Shown in pieces: positions 1 through 11,544 of a stretch of DNA of 64,000 nt. This DNA comes from Bedellia somnulentella (Eukaryota > Arthropoda > Insecta > Lepidoptera > Bedelliidae): NCBI GenBank assembly GCA_963576735.1, contig OY755173.1, positions 15,346,873-15,410,872 of the forward strand, in the 5' to 3' direction. Position numbers and translations under genes: made by a program. The notes below the pieces were generated by a model. That model did no database searches and was not told the DNA's origin. It saw nothing but the letters and a program-made list of their open reading frames with translations. Numbering within the stretch: position 1 is the first letter of the stretch; each line of letters starts with the position of its first letter.

Positions 1-55
1 GTGTTTTGTTGTAAGTGTGAGGTAATAACTACTTAAATTTCTCTACGTCTATCCC

Positions 56-120
56 ATGGCTGTTTGTAAGATATCGCTTTAAGCGATAAGACCGCTAATT
101 GTACTCCTATTCAATAATAT
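56..120 (+). repeat. LINE 3'-UTR fragment
   Basis: A short stretch containing ATCGCTTTAAGCGATAAGAC. The same 'atcgcttttagcgat' hairpin occurs (inverted) in the LINE tails near 16.8 kb and 58.2 kb. It is therefore a remnant of that LINE 3' untranslated region. No coding part remains. Confidence 0.5.
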
Positions 121-545
121 TATTTCTGTAATAATTGTTTCGATCTGACAATGGTGCCATAAAGAGTTTTCTATTATATTCTAAACATTACATAATTACA
201 ACATATACTATAATATAAGTGTCCGTGTTATAAGCATGGTGTGTTATTTAATCAACGAGACTAAAGGTCAGCACTCTCAGATATTTTCCATTAATTCGTC
301 CAAGTGTTAAGTGGTGAACTGTCTGAAATCCGGTCAGTTTGAATTGACTGAGTAGGTTTGTACGACTGCAGCGAAAACACAGCAGACATGTGGGTATGTG
401 GCACTTCAGATTTAGGGTTCGCAACGCAGCACTAAAAATGATTTTTCAAAAAAAGACACAATATTTTGTGTCTATTCATTAATAAACAACAAGTGATGTT
501 TATATATTTTAGTGGATCATAATCTAATATAAATCGAACTTATTT
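121..545. other. intergenic, no gene seen
   Basis: AT-rich sequence without a credible ORF, splice pattern or RNA gene. I see nothing recognisable. Confidence 0.5.
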
Positions 546-656
546 ATACTCACGCCGGTTGTTCCCATTAGGGTAGGGAGAGACTATCGATAGCCCCTTT
601 GTAGGATCCAAACAAACCTCTCTTGCTTCTGTCACATTCATTAATCCAAACTTATC
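546..656 (-). repeat. RTE-like LINE 3'-end fragment
   Basis: Degenerate copy of the last ~110 bases of the RTE-like LINE. The order 'tactcacgcc..ttcccattagggtaggga..agactatcgat..aacctctct' matches the better copy at 7.5 kb. It is on the minus strand and no reading frame survives. Confidence 0.6.
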
Positions 657-781
657 GAAAAGTATTTGTCTAAACTTAAATATTAGATTATTATTAAAAA
701 GGAGTATTTACGTTACGTATTTAATTTAATTTTTGAAATATATTATGGATTGTATTGTATGTATTGAACTTATAATGTAGC

Positions 782-1028
782 TGTGTAGTGTCGGCTTAGA
801 ATAGCAGTACCCCATTTCTTCCGGTGGGTGTACGTAAAAGGCGACTAACGGTATTGGGGCTTTTAAGGGATTTTGGGCGATGCGGTTGGAGACCGATCAC
901 CAAAAACCTTTATTTAAACATCTTTGCCCCGCATAACTTTCCAAAAGTTGTTGAGGAATTTTTAATTTCTTAGCTCTGGCTACCCCTTCTAGGGATTTAT
1001 AGCCGTGAGTATATGTATGTATGTATGT
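782..1028 (+). repeat. SINE family S1, near full length
   Basis: About 247 bp, starting TGTGTAGTGTCGGCTTAGAA and ending GTGAGTATATGTATG plus further ATGT units. Internal GGTTGGAGACC resembles a Pol III B box. The 3' tail equals that of the RTE-like LINE. At least 24 further copies or fragments lie in this window, on both strands. Confidence 0.8.
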
Positions 1029-2964
1029 TATAATGTATGTTGAATCGATTCAAGGCAATCTTTAACTTCCAAAACCCATTTGCAATATCATTTTTGCAAA
1101 ACCTTAGTATAGACAGTAAGGCTACAAAATATGTCTTAGTATTTAGTATTACTGAACGTTAGACTACTCTATTCAAAGATAGTTATTAAGAAATGAATGA
1201 AGAAATATAACTTTTTAAATAAATTCAATATTTCTGTGTTTGATTATAAGTTACAATGCCTCCGCATGCTCCAAACTTTCTATAAAGTCAGTCTCGGCAG
1301 CCAATGCTATTCCTTGAATTAGGGAAATATCTTACGTGCTTGTCTTCTTGTGATGGATAAATTGTCCAAATTACGTCAAATTAGCATTGGCCCATTGACA
1401 CTTCTACTCCAGAAAAACAACGATGCAGTAGTTTATATATAAAAATAGTTTGCTTATATAATGCTCAAGTTGTCGTTTTACTGATGGAAGCTTTTTCCGT
1501 TATATTTGCTAATGTTATATTAGTTACTTTTTGCGAATGAATGTGCCGTAATTAGCCAAGTAGTTCTTCATCTATTCTGTTTGTAATGTACCTAGTCACA
1601 CAGATAAAAGCTTTAAAATTATAAATTTTGCCTAAAAATTTCGCCAGATACCATTTTATACACGTATTTTGAGATACCAAGTGCGACAACCCTGGCGTGA
1701 ATCCATTTATAACTCATTCATGTCGTGGGCGTCCAGTTAACGTGTCACACACAGCGGTCCGATGCACGCTATCGAGTTTCGGTTGGACCCGCGTCCACAT
1801 TTAAGGCGCCGCACAGTGTAGGAAAATCAAAATTTAGGGGGATTTAATTCGTTGCTATGCTAAATAAGTAAAATACTCCTTAAATATGTCATATTAAGTA
1901 CTTGAGCGATAAAGAGGAGAGGAAGAGCGCTTGTAAATAATGTAAACTTAAAAAAAAATATATATATATATTTATAAACAAAGAAAAAAAAAACGATTTA
2001 ATTAATTTACATTAATAACTTTCGGAAAAACTTGTGGTAAATTCAAATCATTGTTCAACCAGCTTAAATTCTTATGTATAAAACGTTCCCGATAACGATG
2101 ACACTGATTCCATTTTATTTCAAGTTGAAAGAATAGATTGCTCAGAAAAGCCTTAACGTCTTTCTTAGACCCATCAAAAAAGTCTAAAAATAATTGATCA
2201 AAAATGCGCAAACGGCATTCAAATGCTCAGTCTTTTCGGTCGCAATCCAAATAACAAATATTTGTTTTTTCGTTAATGAGGAGGTCATCCTGAAAAAATA
2301 AAAACAATGTATGGGTGCCGCAAAAATGCGCAAGATTTTATAAGTGAATCTAAAAGCCAATACTTCAATCTATGTATTCTGATAATTTCACGCTCAAATT
2401 TTGTCAAATAACTTACTTTCATCCCTCTGAAAATAAAAATAATCTCAAACATATGCAGTTTTTACTTGGAGACTTTAAGATGACTTTTATTTAGTAATTG
2501 CATTTAATTTTATATAAATTTCAACGTTTATCCTACTTTATAAATCCTATAAACACAATGAGTGAATTAAAAACCACTTTGATATCGAATATTATACAGT
2601 AATCGTGTTAAAACAACTATCAATTTTTCTGCTCGATGACAATTCAACAAATTAGTTTATATACTACCCACTTTGGCATTTTTTATTTAATATCCAGTGA
2701 TAACGTTTCAAAAAGTAAATACGCCACGGGTATGAGTAGGGTTTAAGGTAAAAATAGTATGCATCTGCGCTTGTTTGGTTGAAGTTGAAAAATGCAATTA
2801 AATACAGGTAAATTACGAAATTCCCACATAGTGCGCCGTTGGTTCAGCGAAAAATATCATCTGAGGGGGTGCTGCCCCCGCGGGCGCGGGGAAGCGCCTA
2901 CGCGCCGATCGAGCGGCCGTCTCCTCGACGCGACGCCGCGTGCGCGCGTTTTAAAAACATACAG
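1029..2964. other. intergenic, mostly unassigned
   Basis: No host gene recognised. An (AT)n tract lies near 1960-1975. A minus-strand frame at 2002-2211 (69 codons, with SWLNNDLNLP) has an amino-acid make-up like a coding remnant, but I could not match it to a family. GC-rich patches lie at 1690-1810 and 2860-2950. Confidence 0.4.
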
Positions 2965-3125
2965 TAGGGTAAGCAATACAGTTATTGTCAACTCGACAGT
3001 TTTAGCCACTCGCAAATATTTTCTATGGTATGGGTTCGGACATTTGTTTATGATACATTTTCTTTCTAAAATATTTACGAATGGTTATAACAGTCAGGGT
3101 GACGAAAACTGTATCGCTTACCCTA
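2965..3125. mobile_element. 161-bp MITE with 26-bp inverted ends
   Basis: The ends at 2965-2990 and 3100-3125 are reverse complements with a few mismatches; both read TAGGGTAAGC(A/G)ATACAGTT inward. The outermost bases are TA, as for a Tc1/mariner-type target. No coding capacity. The family assignment is inference. Confidence 0.65.
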
Positions 3126-3176
3126 GGTTATCAATTTCAAAAATAGTTTCTACCATGGCCGTTTAAAATATAAAAT

Positions 3177-3558
3177 ATAACATAACATAGACATAAACGG
3201 TCACGCCGTTTATCCCCGAAGGGGTTGGCAGAGGTACCAAATACTTCTGAACTCTCATGGCAGCGCCATCTAGTGTCCAGAGAAGGTACCCACGTTTTGC
3301 TTAGACAGTGTACTCACGTGATAGAGGGCAGGCCTATCGCCGGTTTGTACGAATACACTGTCACATGACTAAGTACAACTCAGCCATATGGGTTTCCTCA
3401 CGACGTTTTCCCTCACCGTTAACAACCATGATAAATTAACCACACATATGACTTTAGAAAAGACAAATTGGTGTAGGCCCGACCTAGGATCGGAACTCAC
3501 GCCCTTCTGTTTTCGGGTGGGTGTTCTACCCACTGGACTATCATGTCGTCGTCGTATA
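3177..3558 (-). repeat. SINE family S2, near full length, tRNA-derived
   Basis: Read on the minus strand it begins with a tRNA-like head containing a box-A-like AGTCCAGTGGGTAGAAC and a box-B-like region (3470-3555). A conserved body with ACGGTGAGGGAAAAC, TCACGTGAGTACACTGTC and CCAACCCCTTCGGGGAT follows. It ends in a (TATGT)n-like tail. It is the most complete S2 copy here and the reference for the others. Confidence 0.75.
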
Positions 3559-3636
3559 AAATATAATGATACGATAGATTTGTCTACCCCTGTCAGTTTA
3601 ACAAAATTATTACAGTGATAATTTCATAACTTTAGT

Positions 3637-3878
3637 CGTGTCGTGTCGGCTTAGAATAACACTACCCCATTTCTACCCGTGATCGTAAGAGGCGACTAAG
3701 GGTATAGGGGCTTTTTAAGTGATTTTTGGGGCGATGTGGTTGGAGAACCGTCACCGAAATCATATATTATTACCATCTTTTCCCAAATCAACTTCCAAAA
3801 GTGGCTGAGGAATTTCTCATTCCAAAGCTCTGGCTATCCCGTTAAGGGATTTATAGCCGTGAGTATATGTATGTATAT
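3637..3878 (+). repeat. SINE family S1
   Basis: Near full-length S1 with the GTGTCGGCTTAGAAT head and the GTGAGTATATGTATG tail. It diverges mainly in the middle third. Confidence 0.75.
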
Positions 3879-5516
3879 AATTTTCAGTTTACACCTGTAA
3901 CTATTTAATATTATTAATTGAAATTAGAAGTTACTTTAACGGTTTTGTTCTTTTTCCCATTCCTAATAAATTAAACAATAAAATATAAAAATGAGTGCAA
4001 TCTATGAATTGAATGAATTCTTTTATATTTGCTAATGCTAACCGTACGCACGGTCACTCTCACGCCTACATCGACGCGCATCGTATACAGATAGGTCACT
4101 CGCACACTAACGGCGCCGCACGCGCGTAAATTGTAAGATCTGTAACACAAGGCGCGCGCGACATAGGTCGATCTCCTAAAGCAGCTCGCCGAGCACTGAG
4201 CGGTGAGCGAGCTGAGCGGGCGGCGGGCGGCACTCGGGCACGAGTAGGACTGCGAATATCGATGTTTTTAAAATATTTGTTTTATTGAATTTATTAAAAA
4301 AGAAAACTAATCGCCAATTATTATTAGAAATACAAATGCTCAAATTATGATGCAAGTTATATGTAAGTAGGTAAAATAAATAAAATATAAAACCATTTTA
4401 AAGAGTGTAATTAGAGGTATGTTGGCGATTTTTTTCTATCGAGCGAAAATGTATTAATCATGTTTCGAATCGCCAATTTTACAGCAGAAAAGCTTCAAGA
4501 TTTTGATGTATTTTTTTCAAAACCATATTGTTATAAACATACGCATTATAATGTTTCAAAAACTCTGTTCGCTGCACTAACGGCACCTTAACAGAGACGT
4601 GAATACTTTGACAGATTAGGTATATAAAAGATGGTGTAAATAAGCTGTAAAAATTACTAATAATTCGGGCACATTGAGGGGGTAGATGACAGTAAAATTG
4701 GTAGAAAGAAAAAAATATATGTTTTTGTTAACATCAGCAGAGGAGAGAAAAAACACATCTAGATCAAACAGAGAGCTAAAAATATGGCTCTAACTGTAAT
4801 GTATTACATTATCAGAAACTAGATGAAGCACGTTTGCCAGGATCGTACAAACTGACAATGGGTATTTTCTACTCTCCATCCCTACTAATGACATCTAATG
4901 TGTTTAATTCCTTCCAAAATAACTTATTATGATTAGATTTTCTTGCATAAAACATGTTTTCCCCGGTTATTGTTTTCAGCTAATTTCGCTTTTTTTTGCA
5001 CAATTCCCATCTTCTAAGAATAGTTTATCTCTGTAAGCACTTTAACAGGGCAATCAGAAGTATTTTCAGCCATAGCTTAACGCATTGCTAAAATCAAGGG
5101 TTTAAATTGGTTGAATTCCGGTCATGAGTATATGTCGCGCGAACCAGACAAGTCCTCTTCAATTAAAACTGCACGAGATCACATGCCGAATATTCGGTAT
5201 TAAGCTGAGAGCGTCGCTGCCGGTTTATTAGATATTGGGCAATCGGCGTTATCATTATGCGTAGAATTTATTATTTTCCATAATAAAAAAAGTAAGAAAC
5301 ACTACACAGCTAAATAGATCGTCTTGAGAGATAATAATGGGGAATAAAAACATACTAAATATATAATGTATTTGCGGATTTTAAAACAGCGGTAAATATA
5401 AAAAAAACTTCCAGTTTTCATTGTAATGTTTTTTTAAATGCATTTTTTTCTTATTTTAAAAAAACATTCATATGGGTATAGCTGTTTAGATAGTGTATAA
5501 ATTAGCACTAACGCAT
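3879..5516. other. intergenic, GC-rich island at 4036-4260
   Basis: No gene recognised. Within it, 4036-4260 is unusually GC- and CpG-rich (runs such as GCGGGCGGCGGGCGGCA) in an otherwise AT-rich setting. The rest looks like ordinary AT-rich noncoding DNA. Confidence 0.4.
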
Positions 5517-5694
5517 TGCTTCTCGTGTGTGTCTTACGGGGCGACTAGGGTGATTTAGTAATCGTTGGGCACCATCACCAACGATACTTTATTTTCCCTG
5601 TTTTCTCACCAAACCAACTTCCAAAAGTGGCTGAGAAATTCATAATTCTGAAGCTGTGGCTACCACTTTTCCTGATTTATAGCCGTGGGGCTAA
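5517..5694 (+). repeat. SINE S1, degenerate
   Basis: Retains GGCGACTAGGGT, CCAACTTCCAAAAGTGGCTG and TTATAGCCGTG in S1 order. The head and the ATGT tail are lost. Confidence 0.6.
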
Positions 5695-5769
5695 GGCAGT
5701 TTATTATAATGTTAGAGCGGGTCAAATCTTCATTTTGAATGTATTATCTGTCAAATCAATCTGTTTACT

Positions 5770-5990
5770 TGTGTAGTGTCAGCTTAGATTAGCGTCGTAC
5801 GTACGTAACACATTTCATCCCACGGATCTCATAAGAGGCGACATAGGGCTTTTGGGGGTTTTCAAGTGATTGCTAGGCGATGTGGATACCGATCACCACC
5901 AATAGTGGCTTGACTAAAACGTGCAGAATTTCTTATTTTGAAAATCTGGCTACCATTTTTTGGGATTCATAGCCATGAGTATATCTATCT
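5770..5990 (+). repeat. SINE S1, diverged
   Basis: Has the GTGTAGTGTCAGCTTAGATT head and the ATAGCCATGAGTATAT end, with an internal deletion before the AAAGTGGCTG region. Confidence 0.65.
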
Positions 5991-6365
5991 TTACTATAAT
6001 AAGAATGTACCGAGGTCAAAACTGAACATTGAAGAAAAAAAAATAAAAACCGGTGGAATATGTTTAATTTTCAATACTGAAGCCAAATTTGCGCTTTTTG
6101 AAAAAAATGTCTGTCTGTCTGTGTGTCCATCACGTTAATTCTACCGGACGGATCTTGATCAAATTTGGTATGAATGTAGCTTATACACCTGGCCAACATA
6201 TAGGATATAATTTATTCCAGATTTCGCAAGGGATCCCACTTTATCAGACTCTTCATTAATAGTCTTTTTGGAAAAAATAAGGGTTTCATCCATTTTCATC
6301 AAAATAAATGTTCATTTAATTCTTTGTCAATAGTATGGTATCAAAATTTTGAACCCTACACCAAC
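5991..6365 (+). repeat. interspersed repeat of unclear class
   Basis: Contains the (TGTC)n run near 6108-6120, followed by GACGGATCTTGATCAAATTT and CGCAAGGGATCCC. This arrangement is common in insect non-autonomous repeats. No ORF of interest. The class (LINE tail or Helitron-like) cannot be decided from the sequence. Confidence 0.4.
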
Positions 6366-6566
6366 ATTTTCGTGGCGTAGCGGTATACCGTTTGGTTGGT
6401 ACTAATCGAACGGAAGACCCAGGTTCGAATCCCGGGGGATCACAATCTTTTTGCGTTTTTTTTTGCTTTTGTATTAGCTTAGAACGAAGTCACGTGATGT
6501 TCAGAAGTATTATTACCTCTGCCAACCCCTTCGGGGATATTCGGCGTGAACGTTTATGTTATGTTA
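6366..6566 (+). repeat. chimeric SINE: different tRNA-like head joined to S2 tail
   Basis: 6370-6443 is a tRNA-like head with box A GGCGTAGCGGTATACC and box B GGTTCGAATCC, different from the S2 head at 3.5 kb. After a T-rich linker, 6488-6566 is the S2 3' end (TCACGTGATGTTCAGAAGTA, CCAACCCCTTCGGGGAT, ATGTTATGTTA). The head does not fold as a convincing working tRNA. Confidence 0.65.
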
Positions 6567-7179
6567 GAATAAAAGGAAGCACTAATCCTTCTTTTTCACA
6601 TTCAACTATGCGAATATGTATGAATAAAGATAATTGAAAGTATATTGTATGAATTTTGCGTATTCATTTGCAAGGTCTGAGAATATATTTTTATCTTTTA
6701 TTTTTTTTACTATTTTGAAACTAATATTCCCATAGATATATTATGCTATACTTACGCATAAATTAATATTCTGTTTAAGCCTCAGAATGCATAGTTGGTA
6801 AATAATAGCACATATCTCAATTTTAATTCAGTACTGCCATCTATGACTGATTGGCTGCAATCTCTCACACATCACCAACGGTTAGCGTAGGGGCAGCACC
6901 GGGCCGACACCGCATCGCCAAACTGCTATCCATACTTACTAAAGATATTCTCATTTTTGAACATAGAAACTTTGTACAAAATGATTTGTTTCATGATTCT
7001 TATGAACAATTAAAAATGTTTTTGGAACTCACCCCCTACGGGATTAAAATTTAGTATACAGATTTTATACATTTCTGTATCTAGAAATTTGAAACTTGAT
7101 GCGATTGACTGATATAAGGCAAGACTAAGACAAGAAGACACTACAAAAAGGAATATTTGAAATTCAGCTATCAATCATT
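6567..7179. other. intergenic, nothing recognised
   Basis: AT-rich with one GC-richer patch near 6870-6930. No gene or repeat family I can name. Confidence 0.4.
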
Positions 7180-7340
7180 CATGAGTATATACTAAAGGCT
7201 ATAAACCCCAAAATTGGGTAGCCACAGCTTCAGAGATAGTAATTCTTTATCCACTTTTGGAAGTTAAATGGGAAAAAGTTGGTCAAATGGGTCTCAAACT
7301 GCATCGCCCAATAATCACTTATAAAGCCTCAATGTTTTTT
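7180..7340 (-). repeat. SINE S1, 3' part, minus strand
   Basis: Matches the S1 3' half in reverse (ATGAGTATAT.. GGTAGCCACAGCT.. ATCGCCCAATAATCAC). It lies head to head with the plus-strand S1 fragment that follows. Confidence 0.6.
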
Positions 7341-7448
7341 ATATTACCATCTTTTCCCCACGCAAATTCCAAAAGTGGCTGAGAAATTTCTAATTCCTCA
7401 GCTCTGGCTACCCCTTTTAGGGATTTATAGCTGTGAGTATATGTATGT
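7341..7448 (+). repeat. SINE S1, 3' part
   Basis: Begins ACCATCTTTTCCCCACGC and ends GTGAGTATATGTATGTA, then meets the ATGT tail of a minus-strand RTE-like LINE. The two tails abut. Confidence 0.7.
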
Positions 7449-8062
7449 ACATACATACATACATACATATACTCACGCCATTAGTTCCCATTGGGGTAGG
7501 CAGAGACTATTGATCGCCACTTCGTACGATCCTGACAAACCTCTCTAGCTTCGTTTACATCCATCAATCTTTTCATACATGCTCTTTTATTCTTCATACT
7601 TCGGACGCCAGCCTTTTTGAGCACACTCTCAATTTGGTCTAAGTGTGTTCTCCGTGGTCGTCCTCTACTAACATTACCATCCACACTAGCTCTATAGATC
7701 CCTTTTACCAATTTTCTATCATCCATCCTCTCTATGTGCCCAAACCATCTCAACATTCCTTTTTCTATCTTTCTTACAATATCATCTTTCACACCACACT
7801 TTTCACGAATAACACTATTTCTCACTCGGTCACATAATCTAACATTACAAATTTTTCTGAGGGACCTCATCTCTACTGCATTCACTCTGCTCTCATGCTT
7901 CTTCTGCCACACCCAACATTCGCTTCCATACATAAGCGTAGGAACAAGAACAGCATCATGCACAGCCATTCGGGCCTTTTCAGACACCGATTGACAGGTC
8001 ATTAGGCTATTCATTGCTCCATTTACCGCATTACCCTTTTCCACTCTTCTTTCAATATATCT
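7449..8062 (-). pseudogene. RTE-like LINE, 5'-truncated, C-terminal part of reverse transcriptase ORF
   Basis: About 190 codons remain open on the minus strand, ending at a stop at 7481. Recognisable features in order are MYGSECWVWQKKHE, the EMRSLRKIC stretch, the RRFGH-type motif seen as LRWFGHIERM, and a C terminus ending SIVSAYPNGN. These occur at the end of RTE-type LINE ORFs that are abundant in insect genomes. After the stop the element ends in a CATA-type tandem tail (7449-7470). The copy lacks endonuclease and all catalytic reverse transcriptase motifs, so it is inactive. Upstream frame sequence (8063-8179) is not LINE-derived. It is the best local reference for the LINE whose tail S1 shares. 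Confidence 0.75.
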
Positions 8063-8094
8063 ATGTATGTTATTTATATCTATTACAAAGCCCA

Positions 8095-8208
8095 CGGGAA
8101 TATAAATATAATAAAAAAAGAACTTAAGATAGTGTTTTGGTATTTTGGATGTAAACCGGATGCAAAAAATGTAGTCCACGCGGACGTAGTCGCGGGCAAA
8201 AAGCTAGT
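8095..8208 (+). mobile_element. Helitron-like 3' end (CTAGT with GC hairpin)
   Basis: CGCGGACGTAGTCGCG (8179-8194) can fold on itself and is followed ten bases later by CTAG (8204-8207). That arrangement is expected at a Helitron 3' terminus. The same GACGTAGTCGCG..CTAG layout recurs at 10.3 kb. The 5' end was not found, so the extent is a guess. Confidence 0.35.
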
Positions 8209-8268
8209 GAATAAATATATGTTTAATAAAAAGTGAGTTTGATAAACCTTAATGTAATACTAGTACTA

Positions 8269-8505
8269 ATTTCTTCGCTTAATTCCGCTAAATACCTGCT
8301 GAGTGACAGCTGACGAACTGTCTACTGCTCGACAATGACTCGTGTTGAGTCGAAACGCGTCGCAGATTTGTGGTTGCCTGTGGTTTTTGCTTGCGGATGT
8401 GTGTGTGGTGCGTTGTCTGCTTTTCGATTTCTTGTAAGTGGGAGGGCGGGCGGTGCATAGTGCATGTTGCATGAAGACTTATTTAGCGGAATTAAGCGAA
8501 GAAAT
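8269..8505. mobile_element. 237-bp MITE with 26-bp perfect inverted ends
   Basis: 8269-8294 and 8480-8505 are exact reverse complements (TTCTTCGCTTAATTCCGCTA inward). The centre is GC-richer and noncoding. I could not identify a clear target-site duplication, so the superfamily stays open. Confidence 0.75.
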
Positions 8506-9493
8506 TTATTAATATTAGTATTGCTATGGATTTCCGCAAAGTAACGCCTGATTCAATCCAATATCTTACACCTTAATGTCATTATAGATATAGACACACC
8601 ATACACGTACGAGTTTCATGAAACAAAAAATTTATAAAAAAATCATGCATAAATTAACCCCGGCCTTTTTATTGTTTTTTAAAATCGTAAAGCTATATGC
8701 AGAAACACCACATTATTATCATTTTTCATCTGCTTAGTTTTAACAGCTTCGGAAACATACAATATTGCTGGGACCCTCGAACAAACAGACAGACAAGGGT
8801 TTCCTTTTTAGCCGTTCGAAGCTCGATTATTTAAAGTGGCGATTGACAGTCGCTGCCTCCCCCCCCCAACTTACTTATAGTTTAAGTCTATTTGGTAAAG
8901 ATTTAAGTTATTTAGATAATTATATAAAAATATGATCAAACAAACTAGATATTTATTCACATCGTGCATTACTTCATACCTGTGAGGTAACATTGTATAC
9001 AATAAGCATGAATAAACCCTAGTCTAAATATATCCTATTCTTGTCCGCAACTCTATAGTCCCATAGAGAGATAAGTGCACTTCAACAAAAGCTGATTTCC
9101 GTCACAAATCACAATACTAGAATCATTTATAATTGAGATTTCCGTGCAGATCATCGGGTACGGTCAACGTACGAATGAGTGTTTAAGCCGGGTTTATAAT
9201 GTCCAAGGAAACTAAAATTAAGTGCGTTTTACTTTTGACTAGGAAGTTACTTAGATTATAGGTTTATTTACTAGAATTTCATTTAACAAAATGACAAACT
9301 TGCACCGAGGATTTTGGATAGCCACTTGGACTAAGATAAACCCAGTATTACACACATCATCATTTCTTTATATATTATTTCTGTAAGCCTCTTTCTTGCC
9401 CGGAAGCCTGTGACGCGATGACTTAAGCTAGAAATTTGGTTCAGGTATCGTTTTGTACAGTTCGCGGCCGTGGTGTGCACAGACATCTGATGT
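8506..9493. other. intergenic, nothing recognised
   Basis: AT-rich noncoding sequence with a C-run at 8860-8868. No gene, RNA gene or repeat family identified. Confidence 0.4.
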
Positions 9494-10089
9494 AATTGGC
9501 CTAGACCTCGCTTTTATAACATACCCTTTTTATATTATAAATCGATAAACGACATCAAACTAAACAACTTTGCCCATGGAATGCCTATCTAAAATATTGT
9601 AATTTTTTAAAAAAAATAATAATTAAAAATTGTCGTACCTAGTTCAAACTGAGAATGTATAGAATGAGATTCTTTGCTTCAGTGAAAATAAGAAATAAAA
9701 AAAAACATTTGATCTATGCTTTTCGCTCTGTAAACAAAAATATAACTTCTTTCGGTATTTTCCGGTTGTATTGATCGTCGTTGAAAAATAATATCATGAA
9801 AATAAACCGGTAAGCGAGCGATTGAACTGGAAAATACCGAAAGAGGTTATGTTTTTGTTTACACCATAGATCAAATGTTTTTTTTTATTTCTTATTTTCA
9901 CTGAAGCAAAGATTCTCATTCTATACATTCTCAGTTTGAACTAGGTACGACAATTTTTTATTATTATAATTTTTTGAAAATTACAATATTTTAGATAGGC
10001 ATTCCATGGGCAAAGTTGTTTAGTTTGATGTCCTTTATCGATTTATAATATAAAAAGGGTATGTTATAAAAGCGAGGTCTAGGCCAATT
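9494..10089. mobile_element. 596-bp foldback element (long hairpin)
   Basis: The arm at 9494-9766 is the reverse complement of 9824-10089, nearly base for base; both outer ends read AATTGGCCTAGACCTCGC inward. A spacer of about 57 bases sits between the arms. No ORF. The arms are far longer than ordinary MITE ends. A transcript would fold into roughly 270 bp of double-stranded RNA. Confidence 0.85.
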
Positions 10090-10099
10090 GGATTAAGTT

Positions 10100-10337
10100 A
10101 ATTGTTACAGAATTTCAAATTTTCGATTTTGGCCCATAGACTTTGCTTGAGTGTCATAAGCGCGCGCAAACTTTAGTCGATCAGAGATGCGCTGTGATTG
10201 GTCGGAATTTTTTCAAACCGGCCAATCAGAAAAATTCACTAGAAATTCAAAAGAGCTGCGCTGTGATTGGTCGGAAAATTTCAAAATAAACTCATTTTAT
10301 TGGACGCGACGTAGTCGCGCCAGGGTTACCCACTAGT
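10100..10337 (+). mobile_element. Helitron-like segment with hairpin and CTAG end
   Basis: CGCGAC-GTA-GTCGCG (10305-10319) is a perfect 6-bp stem, followed 13 bases later by CTAG (10333-10336). Inside are two copies of GCGCTGTGATTGGTCGGAA. The Helitron assignment rests only on the terminus. Confidence 0.4.
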
Positions 10338-10796
10338 TTACTTTAAAATATGTAATTCGGTACACTAAGTTTAACAAATATAATGCGTAACGCACAACTA
10401 TTTCGAGTATTCTTGTTTTTACTTACTATATTCAAGAGAAGAAATCATATAAGTATGTCTTTAGTTTCTAACCTGGGATCTCCAGTGATTGTTACTGTGA
10501 TCCTTTTACCCTGATTGTTACAATTACCGTTTTTGTTTCACCACGCTTAAATGAGCGTTTTAATTTTCTCCTTAAAAAATGTATATTGAAAACACCCGAA
10601 AAAGACAAAAACTTGTTTAGATACTTTGAAATAGTAAGAACATTCAAATAACTAGGTTTTAGAATTCCAAAAACACGTGCAAGCATCAAATTTGACTAAA
10701 GCTGTATGATTTTATAAATTATAAATCAATCTAATTGACCCGTGCAGCTTTACCAGCATGACATAAAAATATCATGTTTGTATGAATTGATCTTAA

Positions 10797-11068
10797 TTTA
10801 TCATGGTATTTATCATGGTTGTTAACGGTGAGGGAAAACATCGTGAGGAAACCCACATGGCTGAGTTGTACTTAGTCATGTGGTAGTGTATTCGTACAAA
10901 ACGGCGATAGGCCTGCCCCCTATCACGTGAGTACACTGTCCATGCAAAACGTGGGTACTCTGAACACCAGGTGACAAAGTCACGTGATGTTCAGAAGTAT
11001 TAGTACCTCTGCCAACCCCTTCGGGGATATTCGGCGTGAACGTTTATGTTATGTATTATGTATTATGA
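10797..11068 (+). repeat. SINE S2 without its tRNA head
   Basis: Carries the S2 body from ATCATGGTTGTTAACGGTGA through CCAACCCCTTCGGGGAT to the TATGTTATGTATTATG tail. It is 5'-truncated, as expected for target-primed insertion. Confidence 0.75.
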
Positions 11069-11292
11069 TCTTAATTTTACAAGCAAATACAAAATCTTAT
11101 AAATAATAATAATATTATAATTAAAAACAACTACTGTTATATTAAAACCTACCAAATTGTTTTAAAACCCTTTTGGTAGTTCAGACGTGATCATAATTTT
11201 GAGTATGTTTGTCTATACGAGTGATTAAAAATGATCTGCATAAAAAACTTAGACTGCTACGTGCAGAATTGAAAAAAAATACTTATAAAATG

Positions 11293-11544
11293 CTGTGTAG
11301 TCTCGGTTTAGAATAGCACTACCCCATTTCTTCCGGTGGGTGTACGTAAGAGGCGACTAACGGTATTGGGGCTTTTAAGGGATTTTTGGGCGATGCGGTT
11401 GGAGACCCATCATCAACAACCTTTATTTTACCATCTTTTCCCCACGCAACTTTTCACAAGTGGCTGAGGAATTTCTAATTCCTTAGGTCTGGCTACCCCT
11501 TTTAGGGATTTATAGCCGTGAGTATATGTATGTATGTATGTATG
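11293..11544 (+). repeat. SINE S1, near full length
   Basis: Full S1 order, with the tail GTGAGTATATGTATGTATG repeated further. Close to the copies at 13.7 and 30.0 kb. Confidence 0.8.

Noticed and set aside
2792..3166. 124-codon plus-strand ORF
   Set aside because: It runs through a GC-rich patch and a complete MITE; composition and content are not those of a protein gene.
6370..6443. Possible tRNA gene on the plus strand
   Set aside because: Good A and B boxes but no consistent acceptor stem, and it is joined to a SINE S2 tail.
8266..8472. 68-codon minus-strand ORF
   Set aside because: Falls inside the MITE with 26-bp inverted ends; no resemblance to a protein family.
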